Shown in pieces: positions 1-11,043 of a stretch of DNA of 64,000 nucleotides. The DNA is taken from assembly GCA_022495995.1 (NCBI GenBank), contig JAFEMH010004891.1:1-64000 (forward strand). The letters run 5' to 3'. The notes beneath the pieces were generated by a model. It was given only the letters and a program-made list of their open reading frames with translations. It did no database searches and was not told where the DNA came from. The translations under genes and the position numbers were made by a program. Source of the stretch: Adenophora triphylla var. japonica. Lineage: Eukaryota > Streptophyta > Magnoliopsida > Asterales > Campanulaceae. Position 1 is the first letter of the stretch; each line of letters opens with the position of its first letter.

Positions 1-1012
1 AAAATTTCGTTTTTACTCAAAAAGGAAGATAGATCGCCGCACACTACGCGCACGCCGACCTTACACCGCACACTACGTCCTTAACCCGGAAATCTCGCAG
101 CAGCCTCGGGAGGCCTTACTACGCCTCTCTTGCGAGCACGGGACGACCCAAACAGCCATTGGTTTACCCTCGTGTCGACTCCCGCACTTGTCCGTGACAC
201 ACTTTTTCGAGACTCCTGGGTTTTTGGTCCGGTCCGTGTCGACCGTGTCCGCCATGCCCCGTGTAGGTCAAACCCTAGTCAACGTGCCAAGTCAGGATCC
301 CCCGCGGACCTAACTCAGTCGAAGTCATGCCGGTTTTCCGTCATGAACTTTGACCCGATCTTGACTGGGGCTCGGACTTTGACTTTGATCCGCACGGCTC
401 ATACACCGGCTCCCGGTATGACACCGAGTCATCAAGGATTAACGCTCAATCCATGTCTAATTACCGCTTAACCAACGACGAGTCAAGATCCCTTGTGGAC
501 TATTATCAGTCGGAGTCATGCCGGTTTTCCGTCAGGCACTTTGACTCGATCTTGACCCTCGACGCTGGCCTTGCCGGTAATTTACATCGAGTGCGCGTTA
601 AGACTTCATGATCCGCCAGACCTTAGGTTCGTTTTCCTTTTCGGTCGGTGGGACCCGCTTGCCCTACGGAGCCCTTGTTCGGGGTTACAGGTTGAGGGTC
701 CGCAGACGTAGTGATGGGTCCCACTGATCCAGGACTTAGAGTAGTTAAAAAAAAAGAGCAATCTTTTCCAACCGCTTAGGTTTTAATAAAACACGTTTTA
801 AGTAAACGGAAACAAATAACCGCATGTTGCATGAGCCCTGAGCCCAAACACCTACCCCTTTTCTTCCACCCCCAAAGTCTGAACCTCCCTTGTATCTTCC
901 TCCCGCAGCACCTCGCAAGGCTTGGGTACGGACACCGGGTCACCGTCTGGCTAGTTGGGAAGAATCAAGCGCATCGTCAGCTTCACCGTTTGCTTCAACT
1001 CCGATTTTCAGA
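1..1012 (+). other. Element A: 5' untranslated leader
   Basis: No convincing coding frame is present before gag. The stretch is GC-richer than the distal intergenic DNA and resembles the leader of element B (51357-52177) in position and in fragments such as a cac-acta-c motif near its start. The 3' end of the A LTR (seen at 19500-19576) and a primer binding site are not found here, so the window probably starts a short way downstream of the 5' LTR of A. The bases just before the likely gag ATG at 1013 read ATTTTCAG, like a splice acceptor, which could mean the leader is spliced; this is weak. Confidence 0.6.
285..560 (+). repeat. Direct duplication in the element A leader
   Basis: Two diverged copies of about 80 bp start near 286 and 475. 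They share the blocks GTCATGCCGGTTTTCCGTCA and CTTTGAC-CGATCTTGAC, so the period is about 189 bp. The copies differ by several substitutions, so the duplication is not recent. Confidence 0.75.
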
Positions 1013-3298
1013 ATGTCTGCATCAGCTGGTAACAATGGGGACAATACCACTCCACCTCCCGGGACTCCCCAGACAGAACAACAGTGGAATCAGTTGGCCG
1101 AACAAATGAGACTGCGACAGGAAGCACAGATGAACAGCCTTCTGGAGGCTATTAGGAGCCATGGTTTGGCCGCCAGTCTTAATCCCGACGGCACTTTCAC
1201 CGTGGAAGAAGAGGAGGACCCTAATCCCACTCTCGGTCGCCCTGACTACTCCAGGATGCCACCGCCAGCCTCCTATGGCACCGCTACCGAAACCCATGCT
1301 TCTCGATCTATGGGTCAGCCAGCTCCTCAACCACAAAGCTACCGGGCCCATACAAGCTGGGACAAGCCAATTCGTAGCTCCTCAGCTGGGACAAAATCGC
1401 ACGGAATGTCTTCCCATGGTTGGGGTACTTGGAATGCCACAGTAAATTGGGATCCCACCTCAGTTTGGAACCGATCAGCCCGGACCTTCACAACAACAGT
1501 TCCGAGTACCGCAAAAACAATCTGGAATGCCACCACCGCAGCTTTGGTCTAGGACAACAGTGTGCCCCTCCTCAAAATGATGTTGGTCCGCAACCCTAAC
1601 ACCTCGCCAGCCTTCCACAAACCCATTTCTCACTCAAGGTCCTATGGGCCAGCAAGCCCCTATCCCAGCCTCATCAGAATCACCAGGACCGCAGTATCCT
1701 CCCGGTTATACACCATCACCACAGCCAGGCATGCAGTTCAACAACCAGGGACCACAGCCCGCATTTAAGCCTACTTATGAGTCTCACCCCGGGAACCCGA
1801 GCTACCCGGCCACCTCAGGTCTGCCACCACCCTCTTTGCCAATTGGAAGTCAACAGCAAGCCGCTGGGTTCTATCCCTTTGCCCAGGCTCCTACTTACAC
1901 TCCCCAGGGTAATTTGGGCCAAGGACAGGTTTTCACCTATGTCCCCGGACCGGCCATCCCTTCCACCAGTGTGCCGCCAATGGTAACTCCTCTCTCCAGC
2001 TCAGTCACTGGTTTGAACGCTACGGCTCCACCACAGGACCCTCATCTGGCTTGGTTCATGGAACAACACAAGGAAATGAAAGCACAGATTGCCGAGCTGA
2101 CAGGAAAGAAGGCTGCTCTTCGGCCCACAGATCCTGATTCTATTGTGCCTTTACCCCACAAGTTCGTGATGCCTAGCTTAGAACTGTTTGATGGAACTGC
2201 CTGCCCAAAAACCCATCTGGACACCTATACCCTAGCTATGAAAGCCAAAGGATGCACGAACCAGCAGCTGGCCGATTACTTCAGCCTCTCTTTGAAACTG
2301 GGGGCTCTGAAATGGTTCTTCCGGCTGAAACCCGAGTCCAGGGCCACTTGGGAACAGATCACCAACGCCTTCACCGAAAAATACAAGGCCAACCTGGAAT
2401 GGGAGACGAATCGGGTAGACTTGCAAACAACTATGCAACGCCCTGATGAGAATATTGGTGACTTTTACAAACGTTGGAACCTTAAGCTGAGTGAAATGGC
2501 CATTCCTCCTTCTGATGAAGAACAGCTGGACATCTTTCAGTCATGTTTGAAGCCTCACCTAAGAGCATCCCTCAGCAATTTCCACTATCCAGACCGCGTG
2601 CCATGGTCAGCTCTGGGGCTAAGTTTGAAAAGGCTTACAATCAGCAACAAGCAACTGCCCCTACTTACCGGTACCGAGCCACTATCGCCAATCCTGTTCC
2701 TGCCCAGCCCAAGGGCAAAGAAGCTGTCAACTTTGCCGGACAGAATTGCAACAATGCCACTCCTTTCGTGCCTAGGAAAGTCGAGATGCCCAAGCCTCAG
2801 AATATAAGGTTCAGTAACTTTGGAATGCCCCTGAGTGAAGTTTTCAGAGGACTGGTCAAGGAGGGTTTGATTCGGCCTTTGGACAATTACCACCTGTGGA
2901 TCCCAAAGATCCCTTTGGACACCACCAAACATTGTGCTTTTCATCAGTACCACGGGCACCTTACTGACGATTGTATAGTTCTGAGGAAGGCTATACGAGG
3001 GCTAATTGAAAAGGGAAAGCTAGAAGTACCCGAGGGGCCCAACACAGTCAACAATCCATTCCCTAGGAATAACAACAGGGTGAACATGATTGAGATCGGA
3101 GAGCCCTCTCACGCCAAGGAAGATTTGGATAATGAGCCAAATGAAGACTCCCAAATACCCCTGATTAACTTGGTCGAGGATCCCGAATTCGGATTCCCAC
3201 TCAGCCTCGAGAATGAGGTACAGGCTGATTCCCCTTGTCCCATATTAGCAGCTCCTTGCACGACTATGAGGCTCGCTATTTCTCAGAAGAAGGGATAG
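1013..3298 (+). pseudogene. gag: Element A gag (Tat/Ogre-type, frame broken)
   Basis: This encodes the capsid-type structural polyprotein of a Ty3/gypsy retrotransposon. The likely start is the ATG at 1013 (MSASAGNNGD), because element B also starts gag with a short Ser/Pro/Thr-rich leader. The N-terminal third is rich in Pro, Gln and Ser. The retrotransposon-gag fold is recognisable at about 2160-2560 (VMPSLELFDGTACPKTHL, then LGALKWFFRLKPESRATWEQ). Near 2930-3000 is a degenerate zinc-knuckle-like CAFHQYHGHLTDDC. The frame is interrupted by a stop near 1550 and by frameshifts near 1560-1640 and 2600, so this copy is not functional. Family assignment rests on the matching gag of element B and on the pol that follows. 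Confidence 0.8.
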
Positions 3299-5480
3299 CT
3301 GACACTGGAGAACTGGGGCTATTCAGATCAAACTATAAGAAGACCATTTACACAAGATGGCTATAGCACTCAAGAAGAATTGAACAAGACAGCTTTAGAT
3401 AGGCACCCGTATTAGGGCTTATTAGTAAAGAGGCCGAAGCACACCTCGAGCTAGTACACTTCTGTAAAATGGTTCTGGGAGAAGCCGAGTACAGTCCTGA
3501 TAATAGCAAAGGTGAAGGATCAGATGAGGAGGATTGCTTCCATGTACTCCCTGGGGTCAAATATGTACCGCTACCTCTCGCTCTTCCCCACAGCCTCGGG
3601 AGGAAAAGCCGAGTCGCAATTGCCACTTCCAAAGATTGGGGGCCTATGACAACTTCTGTGGTTGCACACACCCGTCCTCCCCTAATAGATATGATCGGCG
3701 CTCTCTCTTAGCCGAAGTTCGGATAGTATGGGATGATGATGATTCTGATGACAGTAATGATGACTCTGATGATAGTGATGACGACGAGAGTGAAGAATCA
3801 ATTGAACCTCAAGACCCTTAATCGCTTGGAACAATCACGCCGAAATGACCGCATGGGTGCCAGCACAATGGGTGGTTGTCTACTAATGACGACGAAGAGC
3901 CGCTTTAAAATGTGAATCAGGAACCAATGGAAACTGACCCCTATGAGGAGTCCTTCTCAAGATGCAACTGTGGTCAATGCCCAAACACATCAGAGGATGA
4001 GGAGCAACAGACCCCATCTGAAGAGGAATATGGATCTGAAATCCTGGAGCACAACGTCCCCTATGAAAAACTAGTAGGCGAATGGAGAAGTTTCATTGAA
4101 GCACTAATCGAAAAGGCAGCTTTCACTTCCAAATGACAAATGAGTTTGTGAACATTATTGGATCCCTTTCTTCCTCCCCTAGGATGGACGGCATCACTGC
4201 TATAAGAGTCACTGCTGAACCTCTTGAGCACACTGAGTGCCTGGAATCGCTAAAAGGGTTATGGATCCGGGAAGCCACTCCCGTTGCCTTCATACCCATG
4301 GATCCCCATGACGCCTTTCTAGTAGCCCCGATACCCGTGAACGGACTCCCGAGAACTCCTCATTTGGACTCGTGTGTTACGAACTGCCGCTTTGGGCCAA
4401 GCAAATGGGCACTGTCAATCCTTCACTTGTGGTTGCTTAGCCTACCGAAATGAGAGGAAAATGGTGTACGATGAGATGGAAGCCGACAGTCAGAAAATTG
4501 AAGAAACTTCGGGGGACGACGACGTAACCGAAGACATGAAAGTCATGGATTATCCTGGGGCTGAATATGTAGATGTCGTAGAGTTAAACACTGTCTACCA
4601 TGCTCTGGGGAAGGGATTCTCGAGCATCCAATCTAAGCAGTTAGTCGAAAATCTGCTAGAAAAGGGATGACTGACCCCTATCCTCCCCAGTGAGAAAGTA
4701 ACCATTGTCAGATCAAGCCCGTCCGAAGGCAAGGTAACAACCCTCGTCAGGATTACCAGGGAAGAAGTCACTTTTCCCGAGTGTATCTCAGCCCTGAGAG
4801 AGGTTCTGGACACTGGCATGATACTTGATGCACCTCCCGTACAGAATGCCATAATTATATCCAGCGCTGAGTATTATAAAAGGGAGCCGAGACTGCTACA
4901 TAAAGCCGAAAACGAAAGAGGAAAGCCACCAAGCCCGAGAGGCAATAGTTCCTGCTGCATGCTAACTGTGGGCAAGCTCAAGCAGGCATGGTATAATGCA
5001 CTCGATCAAGATGAATCGAAGATGCCCTAGCTCGTGGGCCATCCAAGGAACAACGACGCAATCCCGCTCGTAAACCCGTAACTTGGGAAACAATCCGAAG
5101 GCCGCCCAGCCAAGCCGCCATACCAATATCCCCAAGCTCACCCTCACCATTGCTAAGCTCCGGAGACTTGCAACAAAATCGCCGAACCGGTGGCCGCTGC
5201 TAAGCAAGCTCCTCCGTTGACCCTAGCAAAGATTAAAAGAGTCCTATAAAGAGGCGACAGATAAGCCGTAGGGAGAAGTGAACCGTTGACTAGATCCGGC
5301 GCATCCATCGTGGTAATCCCAAGATAGATAAGAAGTCACGGATCAAGCACCCAGGGAGAACCGTAACCCCTATGCCAAGACAGCTGAAACTCCTGACCCC
5401 GAGAAAGAGGATCCTCTGCTCACTCAGTTGAAACAAACTCAAGCCAACATCTCTCTATGGTCCTTGCTCACTTCGTCTTA
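3299..5480 (+). pseudogene. Element A: degenerate gag-protease linker with acidic tract
   Basis: Only short broken frames are present. One (about 3718-3820) encodes a run of Asp and Ser residues from a GATGATGAT-like repeat. Others (3912-4136, 4460-4670) are Glu-rich and have no family I recognise. The region lies between the gag zinc-knuckle and the protease, where Tat elements carry a poorly conserved linker. Many stops and frameshifts make a single product unlikely in this copy. Confidence 0.45.
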
Positions 5481-5489
5481 TCCCCACAA

Positions 5490-6127
5490 GTTGAAATTGG
5501 AGGAAAGTTTGGCCCGTACACTTGTCCCTATTGATGCTACCCCTGACGAGGTGGTGTAATTAATTGGGAACATCCACTACGGAAACATAGTCACCTTCAC
5601 GGACCTAGATCTCCCCCAGTTCAGAGCCGATCATAACGAGCCTCTCTTCATCACGGTCTAGATGAACGGCGTCTCCTCGGGTTTTAGTTGACAATGGGTC
5701 CGGAATGAACATCCTCCCAAAGAAAGATCATGAGCCTCGCTCGGCATCAAGCCCACAGACCGAAGCCTTCCTCCCTCACGCGCCAAGGCCTATGACTCAA
5801 CGTCTCGTACAGTACTTGGGGCTGCTACTTTAAACCTGTGGTTCGACAAGAAAATGATACTCGTATAATTCCAAGTCATTGATATCCCAATCACCTTTAA
5901 TGCTCATTGGGAAGACCCTTGGCCGCACCAAGTTAACGGGTCGCGTCGAGCCTTCATCGTTGTGTAAAGTTTGTTTCGTATGGGGATCTAACAACCATTT
6001 ATGGAGACCTAGTCACTTTAGAAGGCACCGACACGGGTGGAATACCCATCCTAGAGATCAAACATGATGAGGATGGTTTCATGCCGATCGGCTTCACGCC
6101 GAGTCTCCTAAAGTCTAAGTTTGCAAC
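5490..6127 (+). pseudogene. Element A aspartic protease (degenerate)
   Basis: This is the retroviral-type aspartic protease that would process Gag-Pol. The frame reads LIGNIHYGNIVTFTDLDLPQ and then a catalytic-type LVDNGSGMNILP at about 5678-5715. It corresponds to FIDNGSAVNILP in element B. The later GRPW motif typical of these proteases is corrupted (HWEDPWPH near 5905). Several stops and frameshifts interrupt it. Identity comes from alignment by eye with the better-preserved copy at 54502-54900. Confidence 0.6.
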
Positions 6128-6403
6128 GTGGATCTGACTGTCACCCGGGACAAGATCCCTCCTGTTATGAGGATGATGAGAAAGATGAATTACCTACCTG
6201 GTCTGGGTCTCGGGAAATGCCTACAAGGGACTCACAAGGTCATTGAGGTGAAGGAACAAAAAACTCGCCATGGCCTGGGATATGAGCCAACTTCAGAGGG
6301 GATTGCAAAAGAGAAAGAAATTGCTTGGAAAAGAAAGGAAGCTGCTGCAGGAAAGGTCCCTTTCAACGGCCCTAAATCTCTCTCTCTTTCAGTCTTGACA
6401 TGA
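6128..6403 (+). pseudogene. Element A G-patch-like domain after protease
   Basis: The segment encodes VMRMMRKMNYLPGLGLGK followed by a spaced GLGYEPTSEGIAKEK. This is the glycine-rich pattern of a G-patch domain, a module usually involved in RNA or helicase contacts. It follows directly on the protease, and element B has the same order (PAIRMMRNMGFVPGLGLG near 55105). The frame changes near 6400 before pol. I see the pattern directly; an RNA-binding role is taken from the family. Confidence 0.65.
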
Positions 6404-8376
6404 CTGACTACTTCATAAAAGGCGCTCCACAGCTGGACAATTCTGCCGCCAAAGAGCCTACTCCTACAGAAGGCTGGCTGAAGCTACAGGAGAACCTCAG
6501 TAAGTTCAGAGGAACCAGAGCCAACCCCGTCCGAAGAATGTTTCTCGATCTACCCAAGATACCTGGGGCTACTACCACCATGAAGAGCAAGTACACTTTT
6601 AAAGGGGTACCAGAGCTGGTAAAGCAGTTTGAGAAGCTCAACAAAGTCATTCCGACCGTCGAGAAGGCCACAACAGCTGAATTTGAACTAGTCATGCCCA
6701 AGGCCAAGACTCCAGAATTCTCCTTAGATGAATGGGATGGTCCCATCATGCAGCAGATGTTTGGGGAGGAAGTGCACATTCCAGACCTGATCGACAGGGG
6801 CTCAGTGAAAGAAATGATCGCAGTAATTGAACCAGGAGGACAGAAGCCGCAAGATCTCCGATCCATGGTCATGCATTCTACCATACCCTTGAAGAATTGG
6901 GAAACTCTCTCCGGTCCGTCCGCAAGCAAAGAAGAAATGGTCACGAAGCTTGGATTGGTCCCCCGTCCCCTCGTGTCCACCTATTTCAAGTCCTCCGAGT
7001 CTCTTGTAGTCAAATTCGAGTCCCTAGAGTCGTCTGATGGCCTTACGCCAGAAGACTATGAAATTGTAGCCAATGCTGTACTTCCTTTTACTCTAAATGA
7101 AATGATCGACCTTACCGAGTATCCCCTGATTGCCACTTTAACTAATGATAAATTAACTAAAAACTTAAAAACGGTTAATAATAATTCACTAGATAAAGAT
7201 GCAGACACACTAAACGAACGATACATTAAAGAAATCTTTAAGCAGGTTGTTGAGAAAGAGAAAAACCGAGCCCAAGCTGCCGAGGAGGTTTTGACTCGTG
7301 TGAATCTGGGAACTGCAGAAGAGCCTAAAGAGACGCAGATTGGCAGTTTCTTCGATGGGCCCGAACAAGCAACTCTGACAGAACTACTCAAGGAATTTGT
7401 GGACGTGTTTGCATGGTCTTACAAGGATATGCCCGGCCTCGATCCCTCCATAGTGGAGCACCGGATACCGTTAGATCCAGAAGTCAAGCCAGTCAAACAA
7501 AAGCTGAGAAAGATCAAACCTGAGTGGTCATTACAAGTAAAGGAAGAAATTGAGAAGATGCTCAAGGCAGGATTCATCCGGGTCATCGAGTACCCCACCT
7601 GGCTCTCCAACATTGTAACAGTCACCAAGGCTAATGGAAATGTCCGATGCTGCATGGATTTCAAAGATCTCAACAAAGCCAGCCCAAAGGATGACTTCCC
7701 CCTGCCCAACATTGACATGCTGGTAGATACCACAGCCAATTACGAGGTCAAGTCTTTCGTTGACGGTTTCGTCGGCTACAACCAGATCAAAATGGCCGAA
7801 GAGGACCAGGCTAAGACAGCTTTCACTACCCCTTGGGGAACATATTGATATACAGTCATGCCATTTGATCTGAAGAACGCTGGGGCTACCTACCAGAGGG
7901 CTGCCACTGCCCTGTTCCATGACATGATTCATAAAGAAATAGAGGTCTACGTGGATGACATGATAGTCCACTCCAAAGGATCCGATGGTTAGCACTTCAT
8001 TGATTTGAGAAAATTCTTCGATCTCCTTAGAGAACATTCCATGAGGCTGAACCCAGCTAAATGTTCCTTTGGGGTTAAGCGAGGTAAAGTTTTGGGATAC
8101 ATGGTAACTGAACGGGGGATCGAAGTGGACCCGCAGAAGATCAAAGCCATAGTTGAAATGAAACCACCTCGAACACTGACAGAAGTTAAATCTTTCATGG
8201 GAAGGCTACAGTACATAAGCCGTTTCGTGAATCAACTGACCTCCATCTGCGAGCCTATCTTTAAGCTGATGAAGAAGAGCACAACCACTGAATGGAACCC
8301 AGAATTCCAGTTTGCTTTTGAGAAGATCAAGGCATACCTTGTGAATCCTCCGGTCCTTTGCCCCCCTCATCGGTAA
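6400..8376 (+). pseudogene. pol: Element A pol: linker and reverse transcriptase
   Basis: The reverse transcriptase copies the element RNA into DNA. A linker (6400-7300) leads into the RT domain from about 7440 (VEHRIPLDPEVKPVKQKL). Recognisable blocks are KANGNVRCCMDFKDLNKAS, PLPNIDMLVD, AKTAFTTPWGTY and the catalytic YVDD at about 7951-7962. Two in-frame stops break it: TGA after GTY (about 7849, where B has Cys) and TAG (about 7990, where B has Gln). The frame is otherwise open to 8376. An AT-rich island at 7080-7250 sits between the protease side and RT. Tat/Ogre lineage is inferred from the dual RNase H downstream. Confidence 0.88.
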
Positions 8377-8760
8377 AAGCCACTACTAATGTACCTGATT
8401 GTCACAGACACCGCAATTGGGGCTATGCTGGCATAGGAGAAGAAGGACTCCAAAGTTGAAAGCACCATCTATTTTGTGAGCAGGAAGCTACAGGGCAGTG
8501 AACTCAACTACTCAGTTTGCGAGAAGACCTGCACAGGTCTGGTATGGGTAGTGGGAAAGCTGAAGCACTACATGCAGTCTCACTCAGTGCATTTGGTCTC
8601 AAAACTAGATCCCATCAAATACCTGTTCGACAAGCCCTCCCTCTCTATGAGATTGGCCAAGTGGTCATTCTTTCTGGATGAGTACGATATCACTTATGTG
8701 ACAAGAAAGTCCGTGAAAGGGTGGGTGATGGCAGACCAACTGGCTGACTTTCCAAGCGAT
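8377..8760 (+). pseudogene. Element A first (Ty3-type) RNase H, degenerate
   Basis: The ancestral RNase H position follows RT. It reads LMYLIVTDTAIGAMLA, then IYFVSRKLQGSELNYSVCEK and a tether-like LHALVWV/KLKHYM region. A TAA near 8377 and a TAG near 8434 interrupt it. The catalytic acidic set is incomplete, as is usual in Tat elements, where this domain has become a tether and a second RNase H supplies the activity. The corresponding B sequence is 57250-57700. Confidence 0.7.
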
Positions 8761-8814
8761 GAATGCCAAGGACCTGAACCTCAATTCCCTGATGAAGGAA
8801 TTTTCGCTCTAGAA

Positions 8815-9235
8815 GGAGAAAATCGCTGGCAACTCTTCTTTGACGGGGCAGCTAACAAACGGGGGAATGGGATAGGAATGCTCCTGGTCGACCCCACTGA
8901 TGAACATACTCCCATAGCCATAAAGCTCAACTTCGAGGTCACTAACAATGCCGCCGAGTATGAAGCCTGCATAGCTGGATTGGAGGCAGCCTTGGAAAGG
9001 AACATCAAGGAGTTGGAAGTATACGGTGACTCTGCTCTCATCATCAACCAAGTGTCCAACAAGTGGAAAACAATTGATCCGGGTCTGCAAAAGTATCACG
9101 CCTATATGGAAGACCTCGCAGCCCAGTTCAAGGAGGTCAGCTTCCACTACCTGCCCAGAGACCACAATAGATTCGCAGATGCCCTAGCAACACTAGCCTC
9201 CCTTGTCAAAATACCCGAAGGAAAATCAGTCAAAC
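8815..9235 (+). CDS. Element A second RNase H (archaeal-type, aRNH domain)
   Basis: This stretch encodes an additional RNase H domain, WQLFFDGAANKRGNGIG to FADALATLASLV. It has the acidic residues expected of the fold: D in LFFDGA, E in NNAAEYEAC, D in VYGDSALII and D in RFADALA. RNase H degrades the RNA strand of the RNA:DNA hybrid during reverse transcription. A second, archaeal-like RNase H between the original RNase H and integrase is a known hallmark of plant Tat-lineage elements. The domain is open within the frame 8476-10095. Confidence 0.85.
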
Positions 9236-9289
9236 CCTTCAGGGTTGGGAGAAGAGAAAACCCAGCCTACTGCTTTGAGATTGAGGCAG

Positions 9290-10584
9290 AGAGGGAACCA
9301 GTAGACGACCCGTGGTATGCTCAAATCTACCAATACTTAAAAAGCGGTGAAGCCTCCTTCAAAAATGAAGACGGGGAATACAAAGAAGGGATCAAGGCAA
9401 AAAGTATGATGGCTCTGAAACGCCTGGCTTCCCACTACGTCCTTCTGGGAGATACCCTGTATAAAAGGCGCTACCAAGGTCCCCTCTTACGCTGTATCAG
9501 CAAACAAAGGGATGCCGAGCTAATGAATGAAGTACATGGAGGTACTTGTGACCCCCACATGAATGCTCGAGCCTTAATGCAGGTCATCTTGAGAATGGGC
9601 TATTTTTGGATCTCTATGGAAACGGATTGCATCCAGTTCGTGAGAAGCTGCGACAAATGTCAGCGCTATTCAAATCTCAACCATATGCCTCCGCATGACC
9701 TCTATTGTATGACAACCCCTTGGCCTTTTGTTACCTGGGGAATCGACGTCATCGGCAAAGTTACACCACCAGGAAGCAACGGTCACGAGTTCGTCCTGAT
9801 AGCAATAGACTATTTCACCAAATGGGTCGAGGCTAAGTCTTACAAAGTCCTCAATTCTAAGAAGGTAGCCCTCTTTATCAAAGAAAACATCACGTGGAGA
9901 TACGTATTGCCAGCTGAAGTGATTTCCGACAATGGTTCTCATTTCAAGGGAGAATGCGACAGATTGTTGACAGAATTCAAGATAACTTGTCACAAGTCAT
10001 CCCCTTATCGGCCCCAAACCAACGGTGATGTTGAAGCGGTAAACAAGACTCTAGAAAACATCATCAAAAAGATGGCCATCCGAGGCAGAGATTAGCCAGA
10101 CAAGCTCAACCTTTCCCTCTGGGGATACAAGACATCTGTCAGAACTGCCACAGGGGAAACGCCCTTTGCCCTCACTTACGAAATGGAGGTCGTGCTCCCA
10201 ATCAAATTGGAAATTACCTCACTCCGCGTGTTGTTGGAAAATCAGATCAATGAAGTCGAGTGGATCCAGAGTCGCCACGATGAGTTGGCCCTGCTAGATG
10301 AACGTCGTCTGAAAGCTATGGAACACATGCAGGCTTAACAAGCAAGAATGGCCAGGGCCTTTGACAAGAAAGTGAAACACCGGGACATCCGAGAAGGCAA
10401 CCTCGTGTTAAAAGAGAAGCCTCCAACTCACACCAATCCACTTGGAAAATGGGAGCCCGTCTGGATCGGACCCTATGTAGTTCAGAAAATCTTCTCTGGG
10501 GGAGCTATGCAGCTCGCAGACCTAGATGGAAATCCCTTCGTGCATCCAGTGAACGGAGACAAGCTCCGCAAATATTATTCCTAA
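9290..10584 (+). pseudogene. Element A integrase
   Basis: Integrase inserts the cDNA into the host genome. A zinc-binding HHCC region is visible (HGGTCDPHMNARALM, then CDKCQRYSNLNHMPP, about 9537-9690). The catalytic core follows: WGIDVIGK, FVLIAIDYFTKWVEAK, EVISDNGSHFKGE and SPYRPQTNGDVEAVNK. The D, D and E positions can be assigned. A TAG near 10094 replaces a Trp that B keeps (RGRDW), and a TAA near 10336 follows HMQA. The C-terminal part (10348-10584) ends with VNGDKLRKYYS. The core looks intact but the product is interrupted. Confidence 0.87.
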
Positions 10585-10630
10585 ATATCGAGTCATTTCC
10601 CCTCAAAGGTGCTAAAAGAGTAATACCCAA

Positions 10631-10661
10631 CCAGGTTGAAAACTCGAAAGGGCGGTCTAGG
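10631..10661 (+). promoter_or_regulatory. Conserved hairpin block 1 after integrase (A)
   Basis: The sequence CCAGGTTGAAAACTCGAAAG is followed by GGCGGTCTAGG. The same block occurs twice in element B (about 59567-59598 and 59632-59660), where CTAGA and TCTAG can pair around an inner CCC/GGG. In A the outer stem is weaker. Conservation in noncoding DNA between diverged elements suggests a functional RNA structure; the role is unknown. Confidence 0.55.
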
Positions 10662-10740
10662 TAAAAAAATAGGGTTGCACTTCTCTCGTCCCTCTCTCTA
10701 CCTACCCCTTCTAAAAAAAACAACAACAACTCATAGGGTC

Positions 10741-10796
10741 GAACTACGGAGACCTGAGCCCCTTAGTCCACTTGTAAGAGGGGAACGTAGGCAGCC
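10741..10796 (+). promoter_or_regulatory. Conserved hairpin block 2 (GAACTACG...CGTAGGCAGCC), A copy 1
   Basis: GAACTACG opens the block and GGGAACGTAGGCAGCC closes it, so CTACG and CGTAG can pair, with an inner CCCC/GGGG pairing. Related blocks lie at 16817-16861 and 17631-17674 in A, at 59741-59796 in B, and on the minus strand at 48004-48048 in C. Confidence 0.6.
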
Positions 10797-11043
10797 GGAA
10801 ACGGTTCGGTCTAAAACATAAAATAAACATCAAATTTTGTCATCAACACAATGATCACATCGTATCTACGTCTCAAAAAACTCTAATGCAATTCACATAT
10901 TCATTACAGTTAAAAAACTTCTTGATGAGTTCAAGCCCGGTCTACTCTTAAACTCACAACTGAGCTAAAAGAAAAAAAAACATAAAAAATACATAACTAA
11001 AAACTAATGTGCCTGGAAGGGCGATCAGTGGATACTCAAGGGT

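Larger units (their letters stand above)
10585..11043. other. Element A: post-integrase noncoding region
   Basis: No gene is seen on either strand. The stretch holds two blocks conserved with element B (59500-59800): a CTAG-type hairpin block at 10631-10660 and a GAACTACG...CGTAGGCAGCC block at 10741-10796, annotated separately. The rest (10800-11040) is AT-rich and probably contains the 3' ends of the sense pol transcript and of the antisense DUF7745-like gene. Confidence 0.6.

Noticed and set aside
1..830. 5' LTR of element A at the window start
   Set aside because: The sequence does not match the 3' LTR of A (17806-19576), and no TGGCGACTC primer site is present. It fits a leader better.
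6408..6980. Long minus-strand frame opposite pol (190 codons)
   Set aside because: It mirrors the coding strand of pol, has no domain, no promoter and no conservation in the matching part of B.
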